A stretch of DNA of 24,039 nucleotides from Methanobacteriota archaeon (GTDB lineage Archaea; Hydrothermarchaeota; Hydrothermarchaeia; Hydrothermarchaeales; BMS3B), in contig QIGD01000005.1 in assembly GCA_003229935.1 (NCBI GenBank), positions 1 through 24,039 on the forward strand, written 5' to 3'. Positions within the stretch are counted from its first letter, which is position 1, and each line of letters opens with the position of its first letter. The position numbers and the translations under genes are program-made. Below are positions 7,751-14,856 of the stretch, in pieces. The notes under the pieces were generated by a model. That model was not told the origin of the DNA. It saw only the letters and a list, made by a program, of their open reading frames with translations, and did no database searches.

Positions 7751-9074
7751 ATTTATCACCCAAAACAACATAACTTCCGTTCTTATAGAGTATATTAAAT
7801 CTGTCTCTGAGGAACTGGTAGATTCTGCTCTGTTTTTTCACAAGAAAAACTCTTGGTCTATATGAAGTATTGATAATCTTTTTCATATAAGATTTATTTC
7901 CCCGAAAAGCAAGAAGGTCCAGCTTAGCCTTTGTCAGGTTAGCATATTCAAACAGGCCATCTGCAAAGTCTTTCCTCTTTGCATAGTATGTTATTAAGTG
8001 TCCGTCGCCAATAGATGCTATTACTGTAGTATTGTCTGAAGTATTCTCTTTTATCCAGTTGAGGGTATGCATAAGGTCATTTCCTGTTTTAACCTGAAGG
8101 GGTGTGGAAACTGCATATCCCAGATATAGAAGAGTGTAGAGTAGTACAGCATAGTACAGCACTTTTCTCTTTTTAATTCCAGAAATAAAGGCTGCTGTAG
8201 GTATTGAAAAGAAAATAATGCCTAATGGGTCAATAAACCTTGAACCAGAGAAAACAAAAATAGAGCCAACAATTATTAGAGCAGGATAAAATTTCACTCT
8301 CATATAAGAAATAGCACCGGCAAAACCTATAAATAGAAAATATCTGAGTTTAAGAAGGTTTACTATTCCAGGGGTGACATCAGTCCAGTAACTTCTAACA
8401 ATCCATCTGTACTCAGGGTTGAGAAAGGGTATATACCAGTTGAACTTCTGGAGGAAATATATATAGTATGGAAGAGCAAGAAAAATCCCCATTAATAGAG
8501 AGATGAGTACTTTTCTATCTTTGAAGCTGTATGCGATAAAAAATAAGACAATAAACAGGAAACTTTCAGCATGGGCAAGGAATGTCAGAGCAGAGATTAT
8601 TCCAGCGAGATAAAATCTTTTGTTAAGGGCAAGATAAACTGCTAGAACAGCAAGGACAAAGGAGAGTTGGTCTATAAAAAATCTGCCAAATGAGGAATAT
8701 GCAAATGTTGCAATAAGAAGGGTGACAATCATTGCAGAGTATGTGTTTGAAAATTTTCTATGAATTTTATAAATAAGGAAAAGAAAAGCTGAAAAGTTTA
8801 CTGCTGGAAAAAGGATATAGAAGATATTAGGAGGTACGACTCTTGTTATTCCCCCTGCAAGAAAGTAACCAAGAGGATAGTAAGAGAATAACCTGCCTCC
8901 ATAGGATAGGTTATCATAGGTGGCAAACCCTTGACTTCTGAATAACTCCACCATTCTTGCATGGTAGCTCGAGGTTAATGTGCCTGAAAGCGGTCCGAAG
9001 ACTATACATGATAATAATACTGCAAGAACCCAAGCAGAAAGCATATAAAAGAAGGCGAGCTTTTCTTTTTGCAT
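7743..9074 (-). CDS. Multi-pass membrane protein resembling GT-C glycosyltransferases
   Basis: A 443-residue protein with roughly nine or ten hydrophobic helices up to about residue 330, then a hydrophilic tail of about 110 residues. After the first helix comes a loop, YHARMVELFRSQGF-x-TYDNLSYGGRLFSYYPLGYFLAGG. It resembles the first external loop of GT-C enzymes (dolichol-phosphate sugar transferases and PMT/ArnT-like proteins), where H-x5-l-x3-G and GG-x3-YYP patterns occur. The acidic residue usually expected before the first His is not seen, so catalysis is uncertain. A role in adding sugars to lipids or proteins at the membrane is therefore inference. ATG 9074 follows a T-rich stretch. 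Its end overlaps thrB by 8 nt. Confidence 0.6.
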   Translation of the reverse strand: MQKEKLAFFYMLSAWVLAVLLSCIVFGPLSGTLTSSYHARMVELFRSQGFATYDNLSYGGRLFSYYPLGYFLAGGITRVVPPNIFYILFPAVNFSAFLFLIYKIHRKFSNTYSAMIVTLLIATFAYSSFGRFFIDQLSFVLAVLAVYLALNKRFYLAGIISALTFLAHAESFLFIVLFFIAYSFKDRKVLISLLMGIFLALPYYIYFLQKFNWYIPFLNPEYRWIVRSYWTDVTPGIVNLLKLRYFLFIGFAGAISYMRVKFYPALIIVGSIFVFSGSRFIDPLGIIFFSIPTAAFISGIKKRKVLYYAVLLYTLLYLGYAVSTPLQVKTGNDLMHTLNWIKENTSDNTTVIASIGDGHLITYYAKRKDFADGLFEYANLTKAKLDLLAFRGNKSYMKKIINTSYRPRVFLVKKQSRIYQFLRDRFNILYKNGSYVVLGDKYD

Positions 9075-9129
9075 ATATTATTTTTCTATATAATGCTATT
9101 TTAAGTTTCCCGGTTGTAGAAAAACCTCT

Positions 9130-10146
9130 TTAGCCAAGCTTTGCAGCAAGAACCCCCATTGCTGTACATGTCTCAAGCGAAATATTCCTGTCTGTAAGCT
9201 CGAGATGGTACTTTACCTTTTTTAGAATATTGCCAGGAAGTCCCTGATTTCCCAGACCCATCAGAAGGCAGAAGGAAGAATTACTTATTGATATTTCCTC
9301 AATTGATATTTTTTTTCTAGGGTCTGGGTGTGGTGTAGTTGCAACAAGCTCACCAGACTCAGACTGAAAATGCTTTTCAGGAAAATCAAGAACAAATAAT
9401 CTTCCCTCTTCAAAAAGCTTTTTTATATAACTTTCTTCCTTTCCGACTCTGGTCTCATTTTCAACTTTTTCAACAACTTCCTCAGGGGTTTCTACAGGAA
9501 AACCAAAGAGTGAAAGATTTAAGTTGAAGGCATAGCAGAGAGGTGCAGCCCTTGCAATTGCCCTTATATGGGCGACTCTAAGAGACTTCCCGGCATATGT
9601 GTTGTAAAGTCCCATAGTAATACTCTCCTTTTTATTTTTGGTTGGAGGAATCTTTGTGGTTAGCTCTTTTTTCTCTATAGTAGCCTTTTCTGACTTTGCT
9701 ATGGATGCCCTAGGTTCAGGGGAAGCTCTGGATTCAAGACCAAGTTTTGCCATTCTCCTGCTGATAGCCTTTATAGCTTTACGCCTGTGTTCTTCATCAT
9801 CTATACTTTCAACCGCTCTGAGCAGTGGTTTAAAATCTTTAGCTCCTGCCATTGACATCTCATATGCTATATTAACAAGAATTTCTGACCGCTTCCATTC
9901 CTGTGGTACTTTTTCTGTAGTTACCACTGCTTTCAGAAAATATTTAGAAGAGTCATAGCCTGCTTCCTGCATTCTTCTTGCAACCCAAGCAAGAGCCTGA
10001 GCTCTGTAGTAGGCATCACCAATGCCAAGAGCTTTATCAATAAGCATGTAAAAGCTCTTTTTATCTCCTGCTTCAACCAGCTTTCTTGCCTCTCTCTTAA
10101 GACCTCTTGCGTATGATGGCCAGTGTGTTGTTAATTTTTTATTCAT
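9130..10146 (-). CDS. DUF531 protein with an N-terminal helical-repeat domain
   Basis: A 338-residue two-part protein. Residues 1-135 look like paired helices (RKLVEAGDKKSFYMLIDKAL, AQALAWVARRMQEAG, ILVNIAYEMSMAG), reminiscent of HEAT-like repeats. Residues 136-176 are a Lys/Ser/Glu-rich linker. From M178 the sequence MGLYNTYAGKSLR-VAHIRAIARAAPLCYAFNL matches the archaeal family DUF531, which ends here with LLMGLGNQGLPGNILKKV-KYHLELT and SLETCTAMGVL. That ending has the look of a SPOUT trefoil knot (glycine-rich cofactor loop, then SLExxTA), so an RNA methylase or RNA-binding role is plausible but unproved. DUF531 proteins as I remember them lack this helical front half, so the fusion is unusual. 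The gene starts 34 nt after the Toprim gene ends and probably shares its transcript. Confidence 0.75.
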   Translation of the reverse strand: MNKKLTTHWPSYARGLKREARKLVEAGDKKSFYMLIDKALGIGDAYYRAQALAWVARRMQEAGYDSSKYFLKAVVTTEKVPQEWKRSEILVNIAYEMSMAGAKDFKPLLRAVESIDDEEHRRKAIKAISRRMAKLGLESRASPEPRASIAKSEKATIEKKELTTKIPPTKNKKESITMGLYNTYAGKSLRVAHIRAIARAAPLCYAFNLNLSLFGFPVETPEEVVEKVENETRVGKEESYIKKLFEEGRLFVLDFPEKHFQSESGELVATTPHPDPRKKISIEEISISNSSFCLLMGLGNQGLPGNILKKVKYHLELTDRNISLETCTAMGVLAAKLG

Positions 10147-10180
10147 AGAAATAAGTATCTAATTTTAACTTTTACAAATA

Positions 10181-10582
10181 CTAATCCAAGCGGTAGAAAA
10201 TCTCTGTGAGTCTTCTTATCCTGACTGGAACATTTTCCACCTGTTCTGTTTCAAGCTTACTGAGAAGGTTGAGTCTGTATCTCTCAACTGTAACAACACC
10301 CATCTGGCTCAGATAATGACGGAGTTTTTTTGCCACTGCCTTCCCAGCTCTGTCTATATCAACGAAAATTATGGCACATTTGTAATTTTCCCTAACCCTC
10401 TCGCATATCTCAAGAATAGTTGTACCTATTTCCCCTTTTACCCTGAAAAATTCCGCCTCCACCCCAATAGCTTTTAATCCTTCTTCATCACGCTTTCCCT
10501 CAACAATCACTGCACAGCTGGTAGCCTCAGACTTGAGGTCCTCTATAATCTCAAGTATACTCACATATTCAGAAAAGTTCAT
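10181..10582 (-). CDS. Small Toprim-domain protein
   Basis: A 133-residue protein built around one Toprim fold, the metal-binding module of primases, topoisomerases and RNase M5. The conserved glutamate lies in VIVEGKRDEEGL (E28), and the DxD pair in FVDIDRAGK (D75, D77). This fits the small archaeal Toprim family (COG1658-like), whose cellular task is unknown; DNA or RNA processing is the usual guess. The start at ATG 10582 is 67 nt from the divergent dapL start, so the two share a short control region. Toward the right (its upstream side) lies the symmetric A/T box at 10595-10610. Downstream the DUF531 gene follows closely, suggesting a two-gene RNA- or DNA-related unit. Confidence 0.85.
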   Translation of the reverse strand: MNFSEYVSILEIIEDLKSEATSCAVIVEGKRDEEGLKAIGVEAEFFRVKGEIGTTILEICERVRENYKCAIIFVDIDRAGKAVAKKLRHYLSQMGVVTVERYRLNLLSKLETEQVENVPVRIRRLTEIFYRLD

Positions 10583-10594
10583 GCTTATAACAAA

Positions 10595-10610
10595 AAGGTT
10601 TATTAACCTT
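10595..10610. promoter_or_regulatory. TATA box inside an inverted repeat, dapL/Toprim divergent promoter
   Basis: aaggtt-tatt-aacctt is a 6-bp inverted repeat centred on a TATA-like tttatta. It lies about 45 nt before dapL and 13 nt upstream of the Toprim start. It may be a shared core promoter or operator. Confidence 0.35.
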
Positions 10611-10648
10611 GAGATTGTATTTCTGAAAGAGTTTGATGAGGTGTATTG

Positions 10649-11800
10649 ATGGATCTGGCTGAGAGAATTAGAAATTTACCACCATACCTTTTTGCAGAGC
10701 TGGATAGAAAGATAGCCAAAAAGAGAGAAGAAGGTGTTGATATAATCAGCTTTGGAGTGGGAGACCCTGATATTCCCACACCGGAACATATTATTCATGC
10801 TGCCTGCGAGGCAGCAAAAAGGCCAGAGAATCATAGATATCCCAGCTATGAAGGTATGATCAGCTTCAGAGAAGCAGTTGCTGAGAGATTTAAAAGAGAT
10901 TATAATGTTGAACTCAAAGCTGAAAGTGAAGTGATAACTCTTATCGGCTCCAAGGAAGGTATTCATAATATACATCTTGCCTTTATTAACCTTGATGACT
11001 ATGTGCTCTATTCCTCGCCTGGCTATCCGGTATATAAAACAGGCCCAATATTTGCTGGTGGAAAACCCTATGCTATGCCTCTTAAAAAGGAGAATAACTT
11101 TCTACCTGAACTCGAGGCAATTCCTGAAGATGTTGCAAGAAAGGCAAAGCTAATGTGGATAAACTATCCAAACAATCCAACTTCTGCTGTTGCTGAACTT
11201 GATTTTTACAGAGAGGTTGTGGACTTTGCCAGAGATTATGATATAATAGTCTGCTCAGATGAAGCTTATTCTGGCATAGCCTTTGATAACTACAAAATTA
11301 AAAGTTTTCTTGAAATTGATGAAGCCAGAGAAGTGGGAATAGTTATTGACAGTCTCTCAAAAACCTATAATATGGCTGGGTGGCGTATTGCATATGCTGC
11401 AGGTAATGAAGATGTTATAAGTGGACTTGGCAGGGTGAAGACGAATGTAGATTCTGGAGCTTCCCAGATAATTCAGGAGGCAGGAATTGCCGCACTTATT
11501 GACCATCAGGACAGTGTAAGGAAGAATGTGGAAATTTACCAGAAGAGGAGAGACCTGCTTTATAATGGCCTTGAAAAGCTTGGCATATGGTGCCAGAAGC
11601 CAAAGGCAACCTTCTATCTCTGGGCAGAGGTCGAAGATGGCAACAGCTTGAGCTTTGCCGATAAACTTCTTGAGGCAGGTGTTGTTGTAACTCCCGGAAT
11701 TGGCTTTGGAAATGACGGAGAGGGTTATGTCAGGTTTGCTCTCACACAGGATGTTGAGAGAATACATGAAGCCCTTGAAAGAATAAAAAAGGTGCTTTAA
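10649..11800 (+). CDS. dapL: LL-diaminopimelate aminotransferase
   Basis: DapL is a PLP aminotransferase that turns tetrahydrodipicolinate directly into LL-diaminopimelate, the short route to lysine in many methanogens. The 383-residue protein begins MDLAERIRNLPPYLFAELDRK, followed by GVDIISFGVGDPDIPTPEHI. It has MWINYPNNPTSAVA, CSDEAYSGIAF and the PLP-lysine block DSLSKTYNMAGWRIAYAAGN (Lys near residue 234), all hallmarks of fold-type I enzymes, with the N-terminal pattern most like DapL. Other aminotransferases of this subgroup share many motifs, so the exact substrate is likely rather than certain. ATG 10649 is chosen over TTG 10646 because gaggtg (10638-10643) sits 5 nt before it. Confidence 0.88.
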   Translation: MDLAERIRNLPPYLFAELDRKIAKKREEGVDIISFGVGDPDIPTPEHIIHAACEAAKRPENHRYPSYEGMISFREAVAERFKRDYNVELKAESEVITLIGSKEGIHNIHLAFINLDDYVLYSSPGYPVYKTGPIFAGGKPYAMPLKKENNFLPELEAIPEDVARKAKLMWINYPNNPTSAVAELDFYREVVDFARDYDIIVCSDEAYSGIAFDNYKIKSFLEIDEAREVGIVIDSLSKTYNMAGWRIAYAAGNEDVISGLGRVKTNVDSGASQIIQEAGIAALIDHQDSVRKNVEIYQKRRDLLYNGLEKLGIWCQKPKATFYLWAEVEDGNSLSFADKLLEAGVVVTPGIGFGNDGEGYVRFALTQDVERIHEALERIKKVL

Positions 11801-11820
11801 CTTTTTAATAGTTATATTTA
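11801..11820. terminator. T-rich bidirectional stop region between convergent genes
   Basis: ctttttaatagttatattta sits between the convergent ends of dapL and the CGGC gene and offers T-runs to the plus strand. Confidence 0.35.
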
Positions 11821-12375
11821 TTTTGTTGACTTCTTCTCATGAAAACGATTTCCAAGAGCGAATTTTCCCACTTCATGGTGAGTACCTTCCACAACTTCTA
11901 TTCCAAGAGCCTCTATACTCTTTTTTATATCTTCCTTGAATATACATCTGTTGAAGGGCTCTTCCATGAGCATGCATGAACTCATGTGGATAGCATCCAC
12001 ACCATATCGCTTTAGATTATTGGCAAGTCTGAATGTCCTTCTTCCAGAGCATCCCCCACAGGTGAAGAAGCCTACGAGAGCTGTGTCTTTTCCAGTGTAT
12101 CGCTCGAACAGCTCCTTACTGTTTTCATAGGCCTGAAGGCAGCCTATGCCTGGGCAGACCTCACTCACAATATCACATCTTACAATGGCTATTTTCTTTT
12201 TATTTTCACCCTCTTCAATGCCAAGATACTTTGCTTTAACCTTTAGAGCAATCTCTTCAGTAACCTTCTTCATTCCATGCTCTTCTGCCATCTTTTCAAT
12301 AGCTTTTCTTGCAATAGGCTTAACAAAGTCAGGCACCTCGTCTAGAACCTTTAAAGCCTTATCTTTCCATTCCAT
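11818..12375 (-). CDS. CGGC-domain redox/metal protein with N-terminal PCP_red-like domain
   Basis: A 185-residue soluble protein in two parts. Residues 1-45 (ALKVLDEVPDFVKPIARKAIEKMAEEHG, KKVTEEI) resemble the PCP_red domain, a small helical module first seen at the C-terminus of protochlorophyllide reductase subunits and found fused to many redox proteins. Residues 60-165 form a CGGC domain, with FFTCGGCSGR (C106, C109) after KIAIVRCDIVSEVCPGIGC (C67, C74, C79) and MSSCMLMEEPFNRC (C134, C144). The seven cysteines could bind a metal or an Fe-S cluster, and CGGC proteins are generally thought to be redox or metal binding. The start codon overlaps the upstream stop by 1 nt (TAATG), with aggagag about 8 nt upstream. 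It is therefore tightly coupled to the haem-copper-like membrane protein and likely serves it. Confidence 0.85.
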   Translation of the reverse strand: MEWKDKALKVLDEVPDFVKPIARKAIEKMAEEHGMKKVTEEIALKVKAKYLGIEEGENKKKIAIVRCDIVSEVCPGIGCLQAYENSKELFERYTGKDTALVGFFTCGGCSGRRTFRLANNLKRYGVDAIHMSSCMLMEEPFNRCIFKEDIKKSIEALGIEVVEGTHHEVGKFALGNRFHEKKSTK

Positions 12376-13553
12376 TATAATACTCTCCTGATTATTTTGA
12401 ACATTTCAAATGTAAAAATTAGTGTTGATAGAATAATGGTTAAACCACCAGATATTTGTAAGTATTTAAAATCTGTAAGAAAACCTGATAGAAGCAACAA
12501 TATACCAGTATTAAATAGAATAAAAACCACCCATGAAACTTTATCGCTGAATAATTCTTTAAGTGGAGGCGTTTTATCCTTCATTCTGGGTAGAAGTTCT
12601 ACATAGCAGAGCATAGGTATCACATGATACATACCTCCGAAGATAGTTTGGGTCACAAAACCTAAAAGCGCAAGGTGTATATGGAACAGTTTAACATTCC
12701 AGTTTAATATCGCAAGAACACCTGCAATAAATGTTAGAAGCAGATAGAATATGGCAGAGATGAAAAACTTTGCCTCCACAGATTTAGCTCTTTTATTATT
12801 GAAGTAGGTTAAAAACATATTGGCAGTGAAAAGCAATACTGCCATGATAATAAAAATAGAACCTGCCATCTGAAGATAGTCTATTCCTGCTATATTTCCT
12901 ATTATTAAAACAGCTGAACCGACTGTCAAAAGTATAAATATATAATCCATCCACTTCTCTGAGTGAATCTGCCTCAGCGATACCATTGGAAGCATCCAGG
13001 ACATTGCCCCTATAATTAAAAGAGTTACTCCGAGGAGCAGTGCTATGTGAGTGTGGGCAAACATAAGCTCTTTATCTGGAAAAAATAGCATAAAAAAGCC
13101 CAGTGTTGCACTCAGGCTGAGAAAAAGGCTCGAAGTTAAGTAGTATTTGAAGATATAGCTATTAGCTTTTCTATCTTTTAATGTAAGAAGAACCACAGTA
13201 GAAAACAGATAAAAAGCCATGAGAAGCAGAAAAGCACCAGGTATAGAAATCCAATGTTTTCCATGACCAAGAACAAATATTATCAGCCCGGAATTTAACA
13301 GCCAGAAGCTTGCCTCTGCAAGTTTCTCTGAATTAAGCTGTGCTCCGCTAAGAGTGGGAATCTGCTGATATATTGTACCCATTATTACTGAGACCACAAA
13401 GCCAACCAGAAGAATGTGGGAATGAGCAAAACCATAGCTATGTCCTGAGATAGACAGGACTCCAAGAAACTCTCCTGCTATGAGGTAAATCAGTGAAACA
13501 CCAAGGAATTTTATAGGAAGCTTCATAATAATCTGGGCAAGGAGACCACACAT
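12375..13553 (-). CDS. 12-TM membrane protein with three repeated haem-copper oxidase-like HxH units
   Basis: A 392-residue protein, nearly all membrane helix (about 12). Three units recur: AHSHILLVGF...IPTLSG (H44, H46), AHTHIALLLG...LPMVS (H167, H169) and FHIHLALLGF...IPML (H291, H293). They are 123-124 residues apart, with a proline exactly 20 residues after the second His in each. From memory, helix 10 of haem-copper oxidase subunit I has the same HxH, L-x-x-G and P spacing, where the histidines bind the two haems. The paired His of canonical CuB sites are not seen. It may belong to the wider subunit-I/NnrS-like group; haem binding and a quinol or NO role are inference. The start at ATG 13553 is supported by a TATA-like ttttaaaat about 30-40 nt upstream; ATG 13526 is an alternative. 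It is coupled to the CGGC gene. Confidence 0.75.
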   Translation of the reverse strand: MCGLLAQIIMKLPIKFLGVSLIYLIAGEFLGVLSISGHSYGFAHSHILLVGFVVSVIMGTIYQQIPTLSGAQLNSEKLAEASFWLLNSGLIIFVLGHGKHWISIPGAFLLLMAFYLFSTVVLLTLKDRKANSYIFKYYLTSSLFLSLSATLGFFMLFFPDKELMFAHTHIALLLGVTLLIIGAMSWMLPMVSLRQIHSEKWMDYIFILLTVGSAVLIIGNIAGIDYLQMAGSIFIIMAVLLFTANMFLTYFNNKRAKSVEAKFFISAIFYLLLTFIAGVLAILNWNVKLFHIHLALLGFVTQTIFGGMYHVIPMLCYVELLPRMKDKTPPLKELFSDKVSWVVFILFNTGILLLLSGFLTDFKYLQISGGLTIILSTLIFTFEMFKIIRRVL

Positions 13554-13579
13554 TTCAATGGGTGGAGGAATTGCCCTAC

Positions 13580-13603
13580 CTCACACATTTTAAAATTGTA
13601 TAA
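13580..13603 (-). promoter_or_regulatory. Promoter of the haem-copper-like/CGGC pair
   Basis: On the minus strand, gttatacaattttaaaatg lies 30-45 nt before ATG 13553 and provides a TATA box for a short-leader transcript. Confidence 0.4.
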
Positions 13604-13714
13604 CAGAATCTTAATCCAATCCAAACCAGCAGATATTTCAACTTGCCCACTGTTCCTCGCCCTATCAGCTATCAGTTGGGTTTGTATGTTTATGACAGGG
13701 AATCTCAAGTCTGG

Positions 13715-13876
13715 TCATCTCTTGCCATAGAGTAACTCCTCTTCAGAGCTATTATTGACCAGTACTATGTGAGGCACACTTAGAGTTTCCTTTCTGTTTG
13801 ATGCCTCACTTACAGAGCATGGAACTTGAGGAGGAGCTCCTGATGGGTTCTTTAACTCCACTAATAACTTCTGCAT
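13715..13876 (-). CDS. Possible 53-aa small protein (or IS-derived tail)
   Basis: A 53-codon frame starts ATG 13876 with a strong aggagg at 13886-13891, 9 nt upstream. It reads MQKLLVELKNPSGAPPQVPC, has an internal SVSEASNRKETLSVPH, and ends ELLYGKR. The VPC-x-VxEA-x-N pattern faintly recalls tails of archaeal TnpB proteins, so it may be an IS-derived remnant rather than a gene. It sits in a 600-base stretch between the membrane-protein promoter and the HTH_10 gene, where the only other items I see are the 39-aa zinc-ribbon gene and its promoter. Low confidence. Confidence 0.25.
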   Translation of the reverse strand: MQKLLVELKNPSGAPPQVPCSVSEASNRKETLSVPHIVLVNNSSEEELLYGKR

Positions 13877-13956
13877 CTTTCAATGCCTCCTAATCAACAT
13901 GTTATCCATGTCTCTCACGAGACAAGCCAACCATTTTAATGGGTGGTGATTGATAT

Positions 13957-14076
13957 TTATCCGTGAATAAGCATTGGTAAACATCTGGTGCAGATATAAT
14001 GCTCTTCATTCTTGTGGTAGTATTTTATTATTGGTGCATCTTCATCGCTTTTGTTACAATTCTCACATTTTTTCAT
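13957..14076 (-). CDS. 39-aa zinc-ribbon-like small protein
   Basis: A short frame beginning MKKCENCNKSDEDAPIIKYY, with a second pair of cysteines in YICTRCLPMLIHG near the end. Two CxxC pairs 25 residues apart (C4/C7 and C32/C35) separated by a short basic/aromatic stretch are the pattern of a single zinc ribbon. A TATA-like agatattatac (14096-14106) is about 26 nt upstream of ATG 14076, right for a leaderless archaeal transcript. Together these make a real gene more likely than a chance frame. It is divergent from the HTH_10 regulator, whose start is 85 nt away, so they may be co-controlled. I do not know its function; such proteins usually bind nucleic acids or act as small adaptors. Confidence 0.6.
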   Translation of the reverse strand: MKKCENCNKSDEDAPIIKYYHKNEEHYICTRCLPMLIHG

Positions 14077-14095
14077 AATAGTATTTTGCAGCACA

Positions 14096-14135
14096 GTATA
14101 ATATCTTTTTCTCCGAAAATGTTCGTATTTATTAC
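14096..14135. promoter_or_regulatory. Divergent promoters: small zinc-ribbon gene and HTH_10 gene
   Basis: On the minus strand agatattatac (14096-14106) fits the zinc-ribbon gene. On the plus strand cgtatttattac (14124-14135) is about 26-32 nt before ATG 14161. Confidence 0.45.
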
Positions 14136-14160
14136 TGAAGGCAAATTTCTCTTTTAAAGT

Positions 14161-14778
14161 ATGATTGAGGCAAAGCTTGAAATAAGAATGCCAGAAACCT
14201 GTGCTGTTGCTGCTCTGAGAACTTCAAAGGCAGCTAGGGTTAAACTGCTAGATACTGCTCCTCATGAGATGGAGGGTGTGAAGAGTCTTCTTCAAATTGA
14301 ATCTGATGCCTGTCTTGATGAGGTGCTTAGTTCAATAAGCAACAGGAATGTGGATGAGATAAGTAAGATTTCCGACTCAAATACAAAGGCTGCCATTACT
14401 GTTAGAAGATGTATACCTGCAAGGAGCATTATCGAGGCTGGATGTTTTATAAAAAGTGCAAAACACATAGAGGGGGGGGTCGAGTGGGATATCATAGCAA
14501 GGCGCTCTTCCCTTATAAAGCTGACTGAGATTCTTGAAAAGAATAATTACTCCTTTAAAATAAAAAGAATTGGGGGTCTGGATTTACATAAAGAAATAAT
14601 AACTAACAGAGAGATGGAACTCCTTAAATATGCAGTTTATCAGGGCTATTTTGACACTCCTAAAAATATAGGGATTAGAGGTGTCGCAAAGCAGTTTGGA
14701 ATAAGTATCTCAACAACTTCGGACATGTTGAGAAGAGGTCTGAAAAAAATCCTTATAGACTACTTTGAAGGAAAATAG
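14161..14778 (+). CDS. HTH_10 (bacterio-opsin activator-like) transcription regulator
   Basis: A 205-residue regulator whose last 60 residues form the HTH_10 domain: EIITNREMELLKYAVYQGYFDTPKN, then RGVAKQFGISISTTSDMLRRGLKKIL. Those blocks are the family's LTxRQ-x-L-x-AYxxGYFdxPR and gxSxSTxsexLRR signatures. The first 145 residues (MIEAKLEIRMPETC, IIARRSSLIKLTEILEKNNYS) look like the alpha-beta sensory part often found in front of it. The length is typical of the short archaeal versions without a PAS or GAF module. It starts ATG 14161, about 30 nt after a TATA box, and has no obvious ribosome-binding site, so it is probably leaderless. The targets cannot be told from the sequence; neighbouring small genes are candidates. 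Confidence 0.85.
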   Translation: MIEAKLEIRMPETCAVAALRTSKAARVKLLDTAPHEMEGVKSLLQIESDACLDEVLSSISNRNVDEISKISDSNTKAAITVRRCIPARSIIEAGCFIKSAKHIEGGVEWDIIARRSSLIKLTEILEKNNYSFKIKRIGGLDLHKEIITNREMELLKYAVYQGYFDTPKNIGIRGVAKQFGISISTTSDMLRRGLKKILIDYFEGK

Positions 14779-14839
14779 TCTTCGTTCTCATTTATCACAG
14801 GTTTTTCTGGTAGGCTTTCGGGCTGATTGCGTAGAACTA

Positions 14840-14856
14840 CACGGTATTTAGCCGTG
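14840..14856 (-). repeat. IS200/IS605-type terminal hairpin 3 (solo)
   Basis: cacgg-tatttag-ccgtg followed by gaagtatgtcagaa. Read on the minus strand it gives ctgacatacttccacggctaaa, matching the left-end consensus of hairpin 2. It supplies the last codons of the small gene at 14848-15063. Confidence 0.6.
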
